NCBI RefSeq assembly: GCF_022549675.1 | Contig: NZ_JAKZGR010000005.1 | Coordinates: 226,570 to 290,569, forward strand | DNA: 64,000 nucleotides | DNA from: Belliella kenyensis | GTDB lineage: Bacteria; Bacteroidota; Bacteroidia; Cytophagales; Cyclobacteriaceae | Reading direction: 5' to 3' | In this document: in pieces, positions 9,528 through 19,115 of the stretch | Numbering within the stretch: the first letter of the stretch is position 1 | Layout of the letters: every line of letters begins with the position of its first letter | The notes under the pieces: model-generated | What the model saw: only the letters and a program-made list of their open reading frames with translations | Database searches by the model: none | What the model was told of the DNA's origin: nothing | Position numbers and translations under genes: made by a program

Positions 9528-10871
9528 ATGCTTTATAAATTACTAAAAACAGCATTCAACATTTACCTCGCAGTATTGATACTGCTTGCCCAGTTATCTT
9601 GCCAATCTTCTTCTAATGAGCCCGTAAGTATTTCTCCTTATGAAATCTCTCAGGTCATAGGCCAAGTAACTGAAGTCATGGTACATGATGTCACCAACCC
9701 TCCATTGGCGGCGAGGTTTTTTGCCTATATCAGTCTTTCTGGATTGGTGGCATTGAATGATTCTACTACAAATATTCTTCTATCCAAAATCAATGATTAC
9801 CCTGTAATATCTGTGGAAAACACCAACTATCCCCATATTCATCCACAGATAAGTGCTGTTTTGGCAATGCTGCATACTGCATCTTCTATTCAACCATCTG
9901 GATTCCAACATGCAGAACATATAGAAAATTTCAAAGCCAAACACATCGATTTGGGCTTTTCTCCACAGACAATCCTTGATTCGGAAAATTATGCCATATC
10001 GATTAGCAAAGAGATTTTGACATTTGCACTTTCTGATAAATATAACCAAACCAGCAACCTACCACGCTATAGCCCTATAAAAACAGAGGGAAGCTGGTAC
10101 CCAACACCTCCAGGATATTTCCCTCCCGTAGAACCCTATTTTCACACTATTCGACCATTCTTTCTAGATTCAGCAAGCCAATTCGCCCCAACACCCCCTA
10201 TTGCATTTTCAGATCAAAGAGATTCTGAATTCTTCAAGTTGGCAGAAGAAGTCTACTCTCAGGATCTTACAGAAGAAAAAAAGATAATCGCATCATTTTG
10301 GGACTGTAATCCCTTTGCTTTGGAAGATAGAGGGCACCTGATGATAGGTTTAAAAAAAATCTCACCTGGAGCCCATTGGATGGGAATTGCCAATATTGCC
10401 TGCAAAGATGCCGAATTAGAGTTCACTAAAGTGATGGAAATCAACACCATCTTAGCAATGACGCTACAAGATGCATTTATGGCCTGCTGGGATGAAAAAT
10501 ACAGAAGCAATAGAATAAGGCCTGAGACAGCCATCCGTAAACACATTGATCCAAAATATGTTCCATTGCTACAGACCCCTCCTTTTCCTGAGTATCTCAG
10601 TGGGCACTCTGTAGCTTCTACCGCCTCTGCTGTTATCCTGACAAACTATTTTGGAGATGGTTTTGCCTTTACAGATACCGTGGAAATGAAATATGGACTT
10701 CCAGCTAGGAGCTTCAGTTCCTTTACTCAAGCGGCCGAAGAAGCTGCTATTTCAAGGTTTTATGGTGGAATTCACTATATGGATGGCATAGTAGAAGGGC
10801 AAAAACAAGGGAATCTAGTTGGCAAAAAAATCTTGGAAAAAGTTTTTTACACGGAATCTTCTTCCATGTGA
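9528..10871 (+). CDS. vanadium-dependent haloperoxidase / PAP2-like lipoprotein
   Basis: A protein of 447 residues with a lipoprotein signal (LAQLSC at about residues 21-26). Its C-terminal half shows the vanadate/phosphate-binding signature of the haloperoxidase-PAP2 superfamily: KYRSNRIRPETAI, then EYLSGHSVAS, then FYGGIHYMDG. These supply the Arg, His and Arg/His ligands. Family members oxidise halides with hydrogen peroxide or act as phosphatases; sequence alone does not decide. It follows the FG-GAP gene by 135 bases in the same direction, a pairing seen in Bacteroidota where both lie beside SusCD genes. It is probably exported and exposed at the surface or in the periplasm. Confidence 0.85.
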   Translation: MLYKLLKTAFNIYLAVLILLAQLSCQSSSNEPVSISPYEISQVIGQVTEVMVHDVTNPPLAARFFAYISLSGLVALNDSTTNILLSKINDYPVISVENTNYPHIHPQISAVLAMLHTASSIQPSGFQHAEHIENFKAKHIDLGFSPQTILDSENYAISISKEILTFALSDKYNQTSNLPRYSPIKTEGSWYPTPPGYFPPVEPYFHTIRPFFLDSASQFAPTPPIAFSDQRDSEFFKLAEEVYSQDLTEEKKIIASFWDCNPFALEDRGHLMIGLKKISPGAHWMGIANIACKDAELEFTKVMEINTILAMTLQDAFMACWDEKYRSNRIRPETAIRKHIDPKYVPLLQTPPFPEYLSGHSVASTASAVILTNYFGDGFAFTDTVEMKYGLPARSFSSFTQAAEEAAISRFYGGIHYMDGIVEGQKQGNLVGKKILEKVFYTESSSM

Positions 10872-11246
10872 CCCTAATTTCAAAAGCAGCTATAGTTTTA
10901 TAGTGCCTGAGGGCGTTAATCAAGAGTATTCAATAGTATGGAACAAATAGCACTTTTAAAAGTTTTTGAATAGGTAGGGAAGCGCACTTGCCTAGAACTT
11001 CTCTCTTCTGGGTAGCTGCAATAGGAAAGTATAGATATCATTTAAACTTATCTCTTGAGGAAATCCAAACAAACGCTATGGATTATCCCAACGAGATAGT
11101 AATTTAGCAACTCCATGTTTTCCACATCCCTTGAAGAGAAAGGACTAAAGGATCTACTGATCAAGACAGAAAGCATAGAACTTTTAATGTACCGTCTATT
11201 GTTGAACCAGAATAATTGAAAACAAACTAAAAACTTTATAAATATC
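10872..11246. other. 375-base gap without a recognisable gene
   Basis: Read on both strands. No convincing ORF, RNA gene or repeat was seen; the antisense reading frame that enters from fumC has no family resemblance. The fumC promoter must lie here, but no clear Bacteroidota -33/-7 pair could be fixed. Confidence 0.5.
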
Positions 11247-12647
11247 ATGAGTATCAGGATAGAAAAAGACACCATGGGTGCTGTAGAGGTCCCTGCTGAC
11301 AAGTACTGGGGAGCACAAACACAGAGATCTATCAATAATTTCAAAATCGGAGGTGAGCGAAACCGTATGCCGATCGAAATCATTCGTGCTTTTGCCATAT
11401 TGAAAAAATCAGCAGCTCTTACCAATGCTGAACTTGGTGTATTGGCTCAGGACAAAGCCGAAATCATCGCCAAGGTATGTGATGAAATCTTAGAGGGAAA
11501 ACTGGATGATCAGTTCCCATTGGTAATTTGGCAAACAGGCTCTGGTACTCAGTCCAACATGAATTCCAATGAAGTGATCGCTTACAGGGCTCATGTGCTT
11601 TTGGGAGGCTCACTAGAAGACGAAAAGAAAAAAATCCATCCCAATGATGATGTGAACAAGTCTCAATCATCAAATGATACTTTTCCTACAGCCATGCATA
11701 TCGCAGGCTATAAGATGGTCGTAGAGACCACTATTCCAGGTATCGAAAAGCTAAGAGATACCTTGCAAGCCAAATCGGAAGAATTCATGAATGTAGTCAA
11801 AATCGGTAGAACACACTTCATGGATGCCACTCCACTTACACTTGGTCAGGAGTTCTCTGGATATGTAGCACAGCTAAACCATGGCTTGAGAGCATTGAAA
11901 AATACCCTACCACACTTATCTGAGCTTGCTCTCGGAGGTACCGCAGTAGGTACCGGACTCAATACTCCCAAGGGATATGCAGAGCTGGTAGCCAAAAAAA
12001 TAGCCGAATTCTCTGGTCAACCGCTTGTCACTGCTCCAAACAAGTTTGAAGCACTAGCAGCTCATGATGCAATCGTAGAAGCTCATGGTGCATTGAAGCA
12101 AATCGCAGTAAGTCTCATGAAAATCGCCAATGATATCAGAATGCTTTCCTCTGGTCCAAGATCTGGAATAGGCGAAATCCTAATACCTGAGAATGAGCCT
12201 GGATCATCTATCATGCCTGGGAAAGTAAACCCAACTCAAGTGGAAGCCATGACCATGGTAGCCGCCCAAGTAATGGGCAATGATGTCGCTATCTCTGTCG
12301 GTGGATCCAATGGGCATTTTGAACTCAATGTATTCAAGCCAATGATGATTGCTAATTTCCTACAGTCTGCTAGACTTATTGGAGATGCCGCCATATCATT
12401 CAATGACAACTGTGCAGTAGGAATCGAGCCAAACACTCCTTTTATCAAGCAACACTTAGAGAACTCATTGATGCTCGTAACGGCTCTGAACCCACACATT
12501 GGCTATGAAAACGCCGCAGCTATCGCTAAAAAAGCCCATAAAGAAGGAACTAGCTTGAGAGAAGCTGCCATCGCACTTGGACTCTTGACCAACGAGCAGT
12601 TTGACGAATGGGTAAAACCTGAAGATATGATTGGAAGTTTGAAATGA
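11247..12647 (+). CDS. fumC: fumarate hydratase, class II
   Basis: The TCA-cycle enzyme that interconverts fumarate and malate, iron-independent type. It has 466 residues, the normal length. The superfamily signature [13 protein letters not shown] is complete. Substrate-binding segments are present: [20 protein letters not shown] and [16 protein letters not shown]. The start ATG gives [11 protein letters not shown], the usual class II N-terminus. It is a stand-alone gene followed by a strong inverted repeat at 12666-12727. Confidence 0.97.
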   Translation: MSIRIEKDTMGAVEVPADKYWGAQTQRSINNFKIGGERNRMPIEIIRAFAILKKSAALTNAELGVLAQDKAEIIAKVCDEILEGKLDDQFPLVIWQTGSGTQSNMNSNEVIAYRAHVLLGGSLEDEKKKIHPNDDVNKSQSSNDTFPTAMHIAGYKMVVETTIPGIEKLRDTLQAKSEEFMNVVKIGRTHFMDATPLTLGQEFSGYVAQLNHGLRALKNTLPHLSELALGGTAVGTGLNTPKGYAELVAKKIAEFSGQPLVTAPNKFEALAAHDAIVEAHGALKQIAVSLMKIANDIRMLSSGPRSGIGEILIPENEPGSSIMPGKVNPTQVEAMTMVAAQVMGNDVAISVGGSNGHFELNVFKPMMIANFLQSARLIGDAAISFNDNCAVGIEPNTPFIKQHLENSLMLVTALNPHIGYENAAAIAKKAHKEGTSLREAAIALGLLTNEQFDEWVKPEDMIGSLK

Positions 12648-12665
12648 TAGTCTAAATTTTGTATT

Positions 12666-12727
12666 TATAAAATAGCCATGTCATTTCCCTCTGTACTTGC
12701 TTAGCGTATATGCATGGCTATTTTATA
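12666..12727. terminator. 15-bp perfect inverted repeat after fumC
   Basis: TATAAAATAGCCATG (12666-12680) is exactly complementary to 12713-12727, with a 32-base spacer, and the right arm ends in TTTTATA. It is a likely terminator for fumC. It also lies just upstream of the next start, so it may affect that gene's leader. Confidence 0.6.
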
Positions 12728-12753
12728 TAAACTTTAAAACAAATTATTTACAT

Positions 12754-13071
12754 ATGAACAGAATACTAAAAATTGCATTCGTGACGCTACTTTTCTTGGG
12801 TTTGAACACCAGCGTCTCTTTAGCCAAAGAAAAATCTGCCCTCAAAACAGAAGAAATATCCGCTGAAGACAAAATCAGATTAGAGGAGATCGAATCTAGG
12901 GTAAATGAAATTAAAGCAATGGATTTTACAGGGTTGACTAAAGAAGAAAGAAAAGAAGTACGATCAGAATTGAGAGAATTGAAAAAAGAAGCTCAAAACA
13001 GAGGTAATGGTCTCTACATCTCCACAGGAGCTTTGATTGTGATTTTGATCCTATTGATCATCTTGCTTTAA
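12754..13071 (+). CDS. small exported protein with coiled coil and C-terminal membrane anchor
   Basis: A 105-residue protein of unknown function. The ATG at 12754 is chosen because it gives a clean signal peptide ending in VSLAKE; the longer frame from 12697 overlaps the upstream inverted repeat. The middle (about residues 35-80) is charged and helical, rich in E, K and R. The C-terminus is a pure hydrophobic helix (ALIVILILLIILL) with almost nothing after it. Similar small signal-coil-TM proteins are common in Bacteroidota. No function is assigned. Confidence 0.7.
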   Translation: MNRILKIAFVTLLFLGLNTSVSLAKEKSALKTEEISAEDKIRLEEIESRVNEIKAMDFTGLTKEERKEVRSELRELKKEAQNRGNGLYISTGALIVILILLIILL

Positions 13072-13269
13072 TTATTGAAAAATAGTTTGTGGCTGACCAT
13101 TGAAACGACTGTCAAATCATTTGTTTTCAATGGACAGCTTATCACATTCAAAACACCTCTTTAAGTACCATCTAATATTTTGTAAAATCAGTTTAGCTCA
13201 GAAATTTCAATCCCATTTTCGGGATTTATGTTATTTTGCATTACTTTTCGAGTTCCAAACCTATCTATT

Positions 13270-14124
13270 ATGAATCGCGCCACGCTAATCATTCAATGCT
13301 CCGACCAGAAAGGTATCGTAGCAGCAGTATCTGAATTTCTATTTGCAAACAAAGGAAACATCTTAGAAATAGATCAACATGTAGACCAAGAGCTCGGCAT
13401 GTTTTTCATGCGTGCATCTTGGGAGCTAGATACTTTTGCTTTGAAAAAAGAACTAATCTACGATACTTTTGAAAAAGAAATAGCCACAAAATTTGCTATG
13501 GACTTTCAGCTCTACTTCAATGACAGAAAACCCAAAATGGCACTCTTTGTTTCCAAGCTTTCCCATTGTCTCTTTGATATTCTAAGCAGGTACCATGCAG
13601 GACAGTTTGATGTGGAGATTCCTTTGGTAATCTCAAATCACAATGATCTTCAGGCTATTGTACAAGCTTTTGACATTCCTTTTGTACACTTACCTGTGGA
13701 TAAGTCAAACAAAAAGGATGTTGAAGAAAAACAATTACAACTCCTGAAAAGGCATGAGGTAGACTTTGTGGTCTTGGCCAGATACATGCAAATCCTGAGC
13801 GAAGACTTCATAAAAGCCTATCCAAACAAAATTATCAACATTCACCACTCCTTTTTGCCAGCATTTGTAGGCGCTAAGCCTTACCATGCGGCCTATGCTA
13901 GGGGTGTAAAAATCATCGGTGCTACAGCGCATTATGTCACTGAAGAGTTGGATGCTGGTCCTATCATCGAGCAGGACGTGGCTAGAGTTCGTCACCACAA
14001 CACCATTTCGGACTTGGTCCAAATGGGTCAAGACATCGAAAAAGTTGTACTTTCCAAAGCCATTAAGTATCACCTAGAACACAAGGTTTTAGCTTTTGGA
14101 AACAAAACAGTTATATTCTATTGA
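13270..14124 (+). CDS. purU: formyltetrahydrofolate deformylase
   Basis: Hydrolyses 10-formyl-THF to THF and formate, balancing the one-carbon pool for purine and glycine metabolism. The start at 13270 (MNRATLIIQC) gives 284 residues, the normal PurU length; the longer frame adds 14 unrelated residues. The N-terminal ACT domain (about 1-80, SDQKGIVAAVSEFL) precedes the formyltransferase-fold domain with NIHHSFLPAF, GAKPYHAAYARGVK and TEELDAGPIIEQD. The catalytic Asn/His/Asp set of the GART-like fold is present in these motifs. It converges on the oxidoreductase gene, with 8 bases between the stops. Confidence 0.95.
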   Translation: MNRATLIIQCSDQKGIVAAVSEFLFANKGNILEIDQHVDQELGMFFMRASWELDTFALKKELIYDTFEKEIATKFAMDFQLYFNDRKPKMALFVSKLSHCLFDILSRYHAGQFDVEIPLVISNHNDLQAIVQAFDIPFVHLPVDKSNKKDVEEKQLQLLKRHEVDFVVLARYMQILSEDFIKAYPNKIINIHHSFLPAFVGAKPYHAAYARGVKIIGATAHYVTEELDAGPIIEQDVARVRHHNTISDLVQMGQDIEKVVLSKAIKYHLEHKVLAFGNKTVIFY

Positions 14125-14132
14125 GTCTAACT

Positions 14133-15110
14133 TCAAGAAATTGTAACTACTGCCTTTCCTATTATCTTTCTATCCATCATGTCTTGCAAGGCTTTAGAAG
14201 CTTCGTTTAGCTTATAGGTTTTGAAGACATGATGTTTTATTTTACCTTCTACTAGTAACTTGGTGAGGGCTTTGATATTTTGTCGATGAGCTTCAGGTTC
14301 TTCCTTGGAGAACCTACCCCAAAACACCCCAAGAACTGCACAGCCTTTGAGCAATGGTAAGTTGAAGGGAATTTTTGGAATCTCTCCAGAGGTAAATCCT
14401 GCAATAAGATACCGACCCTTCCATGCCATTCCCCTCATGGCTGGGTCAGCATATTTTCCTCCCACCACGTCCAATACCACATCCACACCTTTTCCATTCG
14501 TTGCTTCTTTTATCCTTTCTTTGAAATCATCCTTGTTGTAATCCATCAATACCTCAGCACCATAGGTTTTGCATATTTCGAGTTTTTCCAGAGAGCTCCC
14601 TGCTGCCATCACATGCGCCCCCATCAACTTGCCCAATACCACTGCCGCCAATCCAACACCACCCGAAGCACCCATAACCAGCATTGTCTCACCACTTTTT
14701 AACATTGCTCTATCTTTCAACGCATGATATGCTGTAGCAAAAGTGTACAAAGAAGCTGCTGCTGACACAGCATCGATCTCTTGTGGTACTTCGAAAACCC
14801 TTTCGGCAGTTACCTTCACTTTTTCTGCAAATCCTCCCCATCCACACAGCGCCAATACATGTTGTCCTACGTAAAGATGAGTAACTTCTGAACCCACCTT
14901 TTCCACAATCCCGCAAACTTCTCCACCTGGAGAAAATGGCAAATCTGGCTTGACTTGATACTTGTCTTGAATCATCAAGATATCTGGATAGTTCACAGCA
15001 CATGCCTCCACACGTATCAATACTTCGTGAGCATCTATCTGAGGTTCTGGAATATCATCATAGATTAGGGTATTCGGTAATCCATGGGCTTGACAAATGA
15101 TCGCTTTCAT
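14133..15110 (-). CDS. NADPH:quinone oxidoreductase-type MDR enzyme
   Basis: A zinc-independent medium-chain dehydrogenase/reductase of about 325 residues (COG0604 type). The start at 15110 (MKAIICQAHG) is the usual one for this family; the longer frame adds 14 residues. It has the GroES-like N-domain with PGGEVCGIVEKVG and the Rossmann motif ASGGVGLAAV, followed by the NADPH-binding GKGVDVVLDVVGG. The structural zinc cysteine cluster is absent. It probably reduces quinones or enoyl-type substrates with NADPH in the cytosol. It is divergent from the M20 peptidase gene. Confidence 0.9.
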   Translation of the reverse strand: MKAIICQAHGLPNTLIYDDIPEPQIDAHEVLIRVEACAVNYPDILMIQDKYQVKPDLPFSPGGEVCGIVEKVGSEVTHLYVGQHVLALCGWGGFAEKVKVTAERVFEVPQEIDAVSAAASLYTFATAYHALKDRAMLKSGETMLVMGASGGVGLAAVVLGKLMGAHVMAAGSSLEKLEICKTYGAEVLMDYNKDDFKERIKEATNGKGVDVVLDVVGGKYADPAMRGMAWKGRYLIAGFTSGEIPKIPFNLPLLKGCAVLGVFWGRFSKEEPEAHRQNIKALTKLLVEGKIKHHVFKTYKLNEASKALQDMMDRKIIGKAVVTIS

Positions 15111-15280
15111 GATAAAAGTTTTGACTAAAATAGGCAAATCCTGATATATCACGTAATTTTGAGGTCAATTAGTCAATCATTGAATCATAGATCCATGAAG
15201 AGATTTATGTTTTTTGACACCAAATATCTTGAGACCATATGTCTTAGGATATTTTGAAATAAACTAAAACAAACCCAAGT

Positions 15281-16669
15281 ATGTCAGTAAAAAAGTACAT
15301 CCAAGACAATCAAGAGAAGTTTTTAAATGAACTCATAGACTTATTGAAAATACCTTCTGTAAGTGCAGATCCCAAGTTCAAAGACGATGTCTTTGCAGCG
15401 GCGGAGTTTGTGAGATCTAGTTTGGAAAAAGCTGGTGCAGACAATGTGGAGCTTTGCCAAACAGCAGGTTATCCCATCGTATATGGAGAAAAAATAATCA
15501 ATCCCGAGCTACCTACTGTCTTGGTCTATGGTCACTACGATGTACAGCCAGCTGATCCCTATGAGCTATGGGATTCTCCTCCTTTCGAGCCAGTGATCAA
15601 AAAAACTGAGAGACATCCTGAAGGAGCTATTTTTGCCAGAGGATCTGCCGACGACAAAGGACAATTCTACATGCACGTGAAAGCATTCGAAGCCATGATG
15701 TCAAATGATGAGCTTCCTTGCAACATCAAGTTTATGATAGAAGGTGAAGAAGAGGTAGGCTCTGAGCATTTGGATATTTTTGTCAAAGAAAATAAAGAAA
15801 AACTCAAAGCAGATGTAGTATTGGTGTCAGACACCCACATGATTTCTTTGGAAAATCCTTCTGTAACCGTAGGTCTAAGAGGGTTGGCTTATATGCAAGT
15901 GGAAGTCACAGGCCCAAATAGGGACCTCCACTCTGGCACATACGGCGGAGCAGTAGCTAATCCGATCAATATCTTGTGCAAAATGATCGCTTCTCTACAA
16001 GATGAAAACAATCATATCACCATCCCGGGTTTCTATGATAAAGTAGAGACCTACGCTGATGATTACAGAAAAGCACTAAATGACGCCCCATTTGACCTAG
16101 AAGCTTACAAAAAAGAACTAGATATCAATGATGTGCATGGTGAAGCGGGATATTCTACTATCGAAAGGGTAGGTATCAGACCTACACTCGATGTCAATGG
16201 TATCTGGGGCGGATACACTGGAGAAGGTGCCAAAACAGTACTTCCTTCCAAAGCCTATGCAAAAATCTCCATGAGACTTGTCCCTAATCAAGATCATAAA
16301 GAAATCTCGAGACTATTTGAAGAACATTTCAAAGCCATAGCACCAGCTTCAGTCAAAGTAAAAGTAACTCCTCATCACGGCGGCCAAGCTGCCGTAGTAT
16401 CTACGGAGACCCCTGGATACAGGGCAGCTGATTTGGCCATTAAAGAGGCATTTGGTAAAAAAGCCATACCCACAAGAGAAGGTGGATCCATACCTATCTG
16501 TTCACTGTTCCAAAAAGAACTTGGGCTAGACCCAATTCTTCTTGGGTTTGGACTGGATACTGATGCACTGCATTCACCAAACGAGCATTATGGTGTAAAA
16601 AACTATTACATGGGAATAGAAACCATCGCTTTGTTTTTCAAATATTTCAAAGAAGAAGCAAGTAAATAA
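15281..16669 (+). CDS. M20-family metallodipeptidase
   Basis: A cytosolic zinc dipeptidase of 462 residues, CNDP/PepV type. Metal-ligand motifs are intact: YGHYDVQP (His, Asp), RGSADDKGQF (bridging Asp), EGEEEVGSEHL (catalytic Glu pair), VSDTHM, and the C-terminal LHSPNEHYG. A dimerisation lid domain lies at about 190-330. It probably cleaves dipeptides taken up from outside. It stands alone, with its own terminator at 16683-16721. Confidence 0.93.
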   Translation: MSVKKYIQDNQEKFLNELIDLLKIPSVSADPKFKDDVFAAAEFVRSSLEKAGADNVELCQTAGYPIVYGEKIINPELPTVLVYGHYDVQPADPYELWDSPPFEPVIKKTERHPEGAIFARGSADDKGQFYMHVKAFEAMMSNDELPCNIKFMIEGEEEVGSEHLDIFVKENKEKLKADVVLVSDTHMISLENPSVTVGLRGLAYMQVEVTGPNRDLHSGTYGGAVANPINILCKMIASLQDENNHITIPGFYDKVETYADDYRKALNDAPFDLEAYKKELDINDVHGEAGYSTIERVGIRPTLDVNGIWGGYTGEGAKTVLPSKAYAKISMRLVPNQDHKEISRLFEEHFKAIAPASVKVKVTPHHGGQAAVVSTETPGYRAADLAIKEAFGKKAIPTREGGSIPICSLFQKELGLDPILLGFGLDTDALHSPNEHYGVKNYYMGIETIALFFKYFKEEASK

Positions 16670-16682
16670 ATAAACCTCAAAA

Positions 16683-16721
16683 TCCTCCATGCTACAATTT
16701 GAAAATCATGGAGGGTTTTTT
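16683..16721 (+). terminator. intrinsic terminator after the dipeptidase gene
   Basis: TCCTCCATG (16683-16691) pairs with CATGGAGG (16707-16714), a 15-base loop between them, followed by GTTTTTT. A standard Rho-independent terminator shape 14 bases after the stop codon. Confidence 0.8.
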
Positions 16722-16807
16722 GAATTTTACCGCCTATATCATTAAACACTGAACTTTCTTATCAATTTTCTTATTTTTAGAATCAGTTTAGCATTTCATC
16801 TACAATC

Positions 16808-18898
16808 ATGTCAAAAAGCTTTAAATCATCTCTGATCTTATCATTTCTTCTGATATTAAGCACTTTATCTTTTGCGCAAATGGTATCTCCACCTAGCTGG
16901 TCGATACAGTTGAATGAAAAAGAACTCAAAGTAGGAGATGAAGTAAAAATCGTATTCAAAGCCCAGATTCCAAGAGATTGGTACATTTATTCCAATGATT
17001 TTGATCCTGATTTGGGTCCTATGCTCACCGAGCTAGAGATCGATGAGAAAAAGTCAAAGGGCTTTACTTTGGTCAATAAACTCAAAGCAATCAATCCTAA
17101 GAAAAAGTATGATGAAATCTGGGAAGGTGATGTCACCTACTTTGAAGTCAATGGTGCTTTCGAACAAATCATCAAAATCACAGGCGAAGAAATCATAATA
17201 ATTGGAGCTCTTAGCTATCAGATGTGTACAGATGTCACAGGTCAGTGTGTACCTTTTGATGAAGATTTCACCATACGCTCCAAAGCTACTGCTAGCTCAA
17301 TCGCTTCTAATTCTGAATCAGAGGAAGCTGTTTCGATTGTTTCCGATAGCCTTACTTCTGAAGATGAGAATCACGTAGACACCACCTCCACAGCTGGCAA
17401 TGAAGTGAAGGAAGATAAAGTTGAGGAAAGAAGCTTTATAGACCTAGCAGCCGATGAAGACCAAGAAAGTTTGATTGGCTTTATGATTTTGGCGTTTCTT
17501 GCTGGTCTAGCGGCATTACTGACACCTTGTGTATTTCCAATGATCCCCATGACAGTGACTTTCTTTACAGGAAGATCTAAATCAAGAGCTGCAGGAATCA
17601 AAAACGCCTTTTTGTATGGACTATCTATCATTGCGATTTATACCATTGCTGGGACTGCAGTAGCAGCGATACAAGGACCTGAGTTTGCCAATTGGCTTTC
17701 GACACACTGGGTGCCGAATATTTTCTTTTTTTTAGTATTCATCTTCTTTGCCTTCGCATTCTTGGGGATGTTCGAGCTTACACTACCAAGTAGCTTGGTC
17801 AATAAAGTAGACGCCAAAGCAGACAAAGGGGGACTTTCGGGTATCTTTTTTATGGCATTTACACTTGTGCTTGTTTCGTTTTCCTGTACGGGGCCTATCG
17901 TTGGTTCGATTTTGATAAGCTCTGCTGGAGGAGCTTTGCTCAAGCCTATTTTGGGGATGTTTGCATTTTCTTTGGCATTTGCCATTCCATTTACGCTATT
18001 TGCCATCTTCCCAGAATGGCTGAACTCCCTACCAAAATCAGGGGGCTGGTTGAATTCTGTCAAAGTGGTATTGGGATTCTTAGAGCTAGCACTTGCTTTC
18101 AAGTTCCTTTCGGTCGCAGATCAAGTATATCATTGGGGACTTTTGGACAGAGACATCTACCTAGCCATCTGGATCGTGATATTTGCACTTCTTGGATTCT
18201 ATCTTTTAGGAAAAATTAGACTACCACATGACTCACCTATGGATCACATCGGTGTACCTAGGCTGATGCTCGCCATAAGTACATTTGTATTTGTGGTGTA
18301 CCTTATCCCAGGATTATGGGGTGCTCCGCTGAAAGGACTGAGCGGATACCTTCCACCTATGGCAACTCACGACTTCAACATCACTGAGACCAAAGGACTA
18401 ACGGTATCTGAAGCTGGCACCTTGGACGAGGTACCTAAATATGCAGAACTTCTGCACCTTCCTCATGGAATACAAGGTTACTTTGACTATGAGCAAGCCT
18501 TAGCAGCTGCAAGACGAGCGGATAAGCCGCTTTTTATAGATTTTACTGGTCACGGCTGTGTGAACTGTAGAGAAATGGAAGCCCGTGTATGGTCTGACCC
18601 ACAGGTTTTGAAAAGATTAAATGAAGATTTCGTAGTGGTAGCGCTATATATAGACGAACGTTTTGAGCTACCTGAGTCTGAATGGTACACTTCTGAATAT
18701 GACGGTAAGGAAAAAAAGACCATCGGCAAACAAAATGCTGATTTCCAAATCACCCGCTTCAACAACAACGCCCAGCCATACTATGTGATCCTGGATCATA
18801 ATGAGGAGCTTCTAGTAAGACCAAAAGCATACGATACCAACATCCAAAACTTCGTCAACTTCCTTGATGAAGCAAAGGCTGAATATGGTAGGCGGTAA
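16808..18898 (+). CDS. dsbD: DsbD-like thiol:disulfide interchange protein
   Basis: Passes electrons from cytosolic thioredoxin across the inner membrane to periplasmic thiol pathways. It has 696 residues and the full three-part DsbD layout. A signal peptide (ends FAQM) leads to an N-terminal Ig-like domain with the redox pair CTDVTGQC (about 139-146). An acidic linker is followed by an eight-helix membrane domain (about 222-510) with LLTPCVFPMIPM and FSCTGPIVG holding the two membrane cysteines. The C-terminal thioredoxin domain has GCVNCRE (Cys pair near 582-585). All six expected cysteines are visible. Confidence 0.93.
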   Translation: MSKSFKSSLILSFLLILSTLSFAQMVSPPSWSIQLNEKELKVGDEVKIVFKAQIPRDWYIYSNDFDPDLGPMLTELEIDEKKSKGFTLVNKLKAINPKKKYDEIWEGDVTYFEVNGAFEQIIKITGEEIIIIGALSYQMCTDVTGQCVPFDEDFTIRSKATASSIASNSESEEAVSIVSDSLTSEDENHVDTTSTAGNEVKEDKVEERSFIDLAADEDQESLIGFMILAFLAGLAALLTPCVFPMIPMTVTFFTGRSKSRAAGIKNAFLYGLSIIAIYTIAGTAVAAIQGPEFANWLSTHWVPNIFFFLVFIFFAFAFLGMFELTLPSSLVNKVDAKADKGGLSGIFFMAFTLVLVSFSCTGPIVGSILISSAGGALLKPILGMFAFSLAFAIPFTLFAIFPEWLNSLPKSGGWLNSVKVVLGFLELALAFKFLSVADQVYHWGLLDRDIYLAIWIVIFALLGFYLLGKIRLPHDSPMDHIGVPRLMLAISTFVFVVYLIPGLWGAPLKGLSGYLPPMATHDFNITETKGLTVSEAGTLDEVPKYAELLHLPHGIQGYFDYEQALAAARRADKPLFIDFTGHGCVNCREMEARVWSDPQVLKRLNEDFVVVALYIDERFELPESEWYTSEYDGKEKKTIGKQNADFQITRFNNNAQPYYVILDHNEELLVRPKAYDTNIQNFVNFLDEAKAEYGRR

Positions 18899-18971
18899 TT
18901 TGAATGGAATAGTAGTGTAATGATTATTGAAGATTGTTGACTTAAAAAGAAGTGAGTTCTTCTTGATAAAG

Positions 18972-19006
18972 CCTTAGATGTTTATAGAATGTCTAAGGTT
19001 TTTTTT
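18972..19006 (+). terminator. intrinsic terminator after the dsbD-like gene
   Basis: CCTTAGA (18972-18978) pairs with TCTAAGG (18992-18998), followed by eight T. It closes the housekeeping block just before the AT-rich retron island. Confidence 0.75.
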
Positions 19007-19115
19007 GTTATTTTAAGTGATTGATAAATGGTTTTCAGAAAGCTTAAGGGATTCATATCTAAAGTTGTGGGTAATGGGCGAAGTGCCAAACCGAAAAATT
19101 ATTCTATATTAGAGA

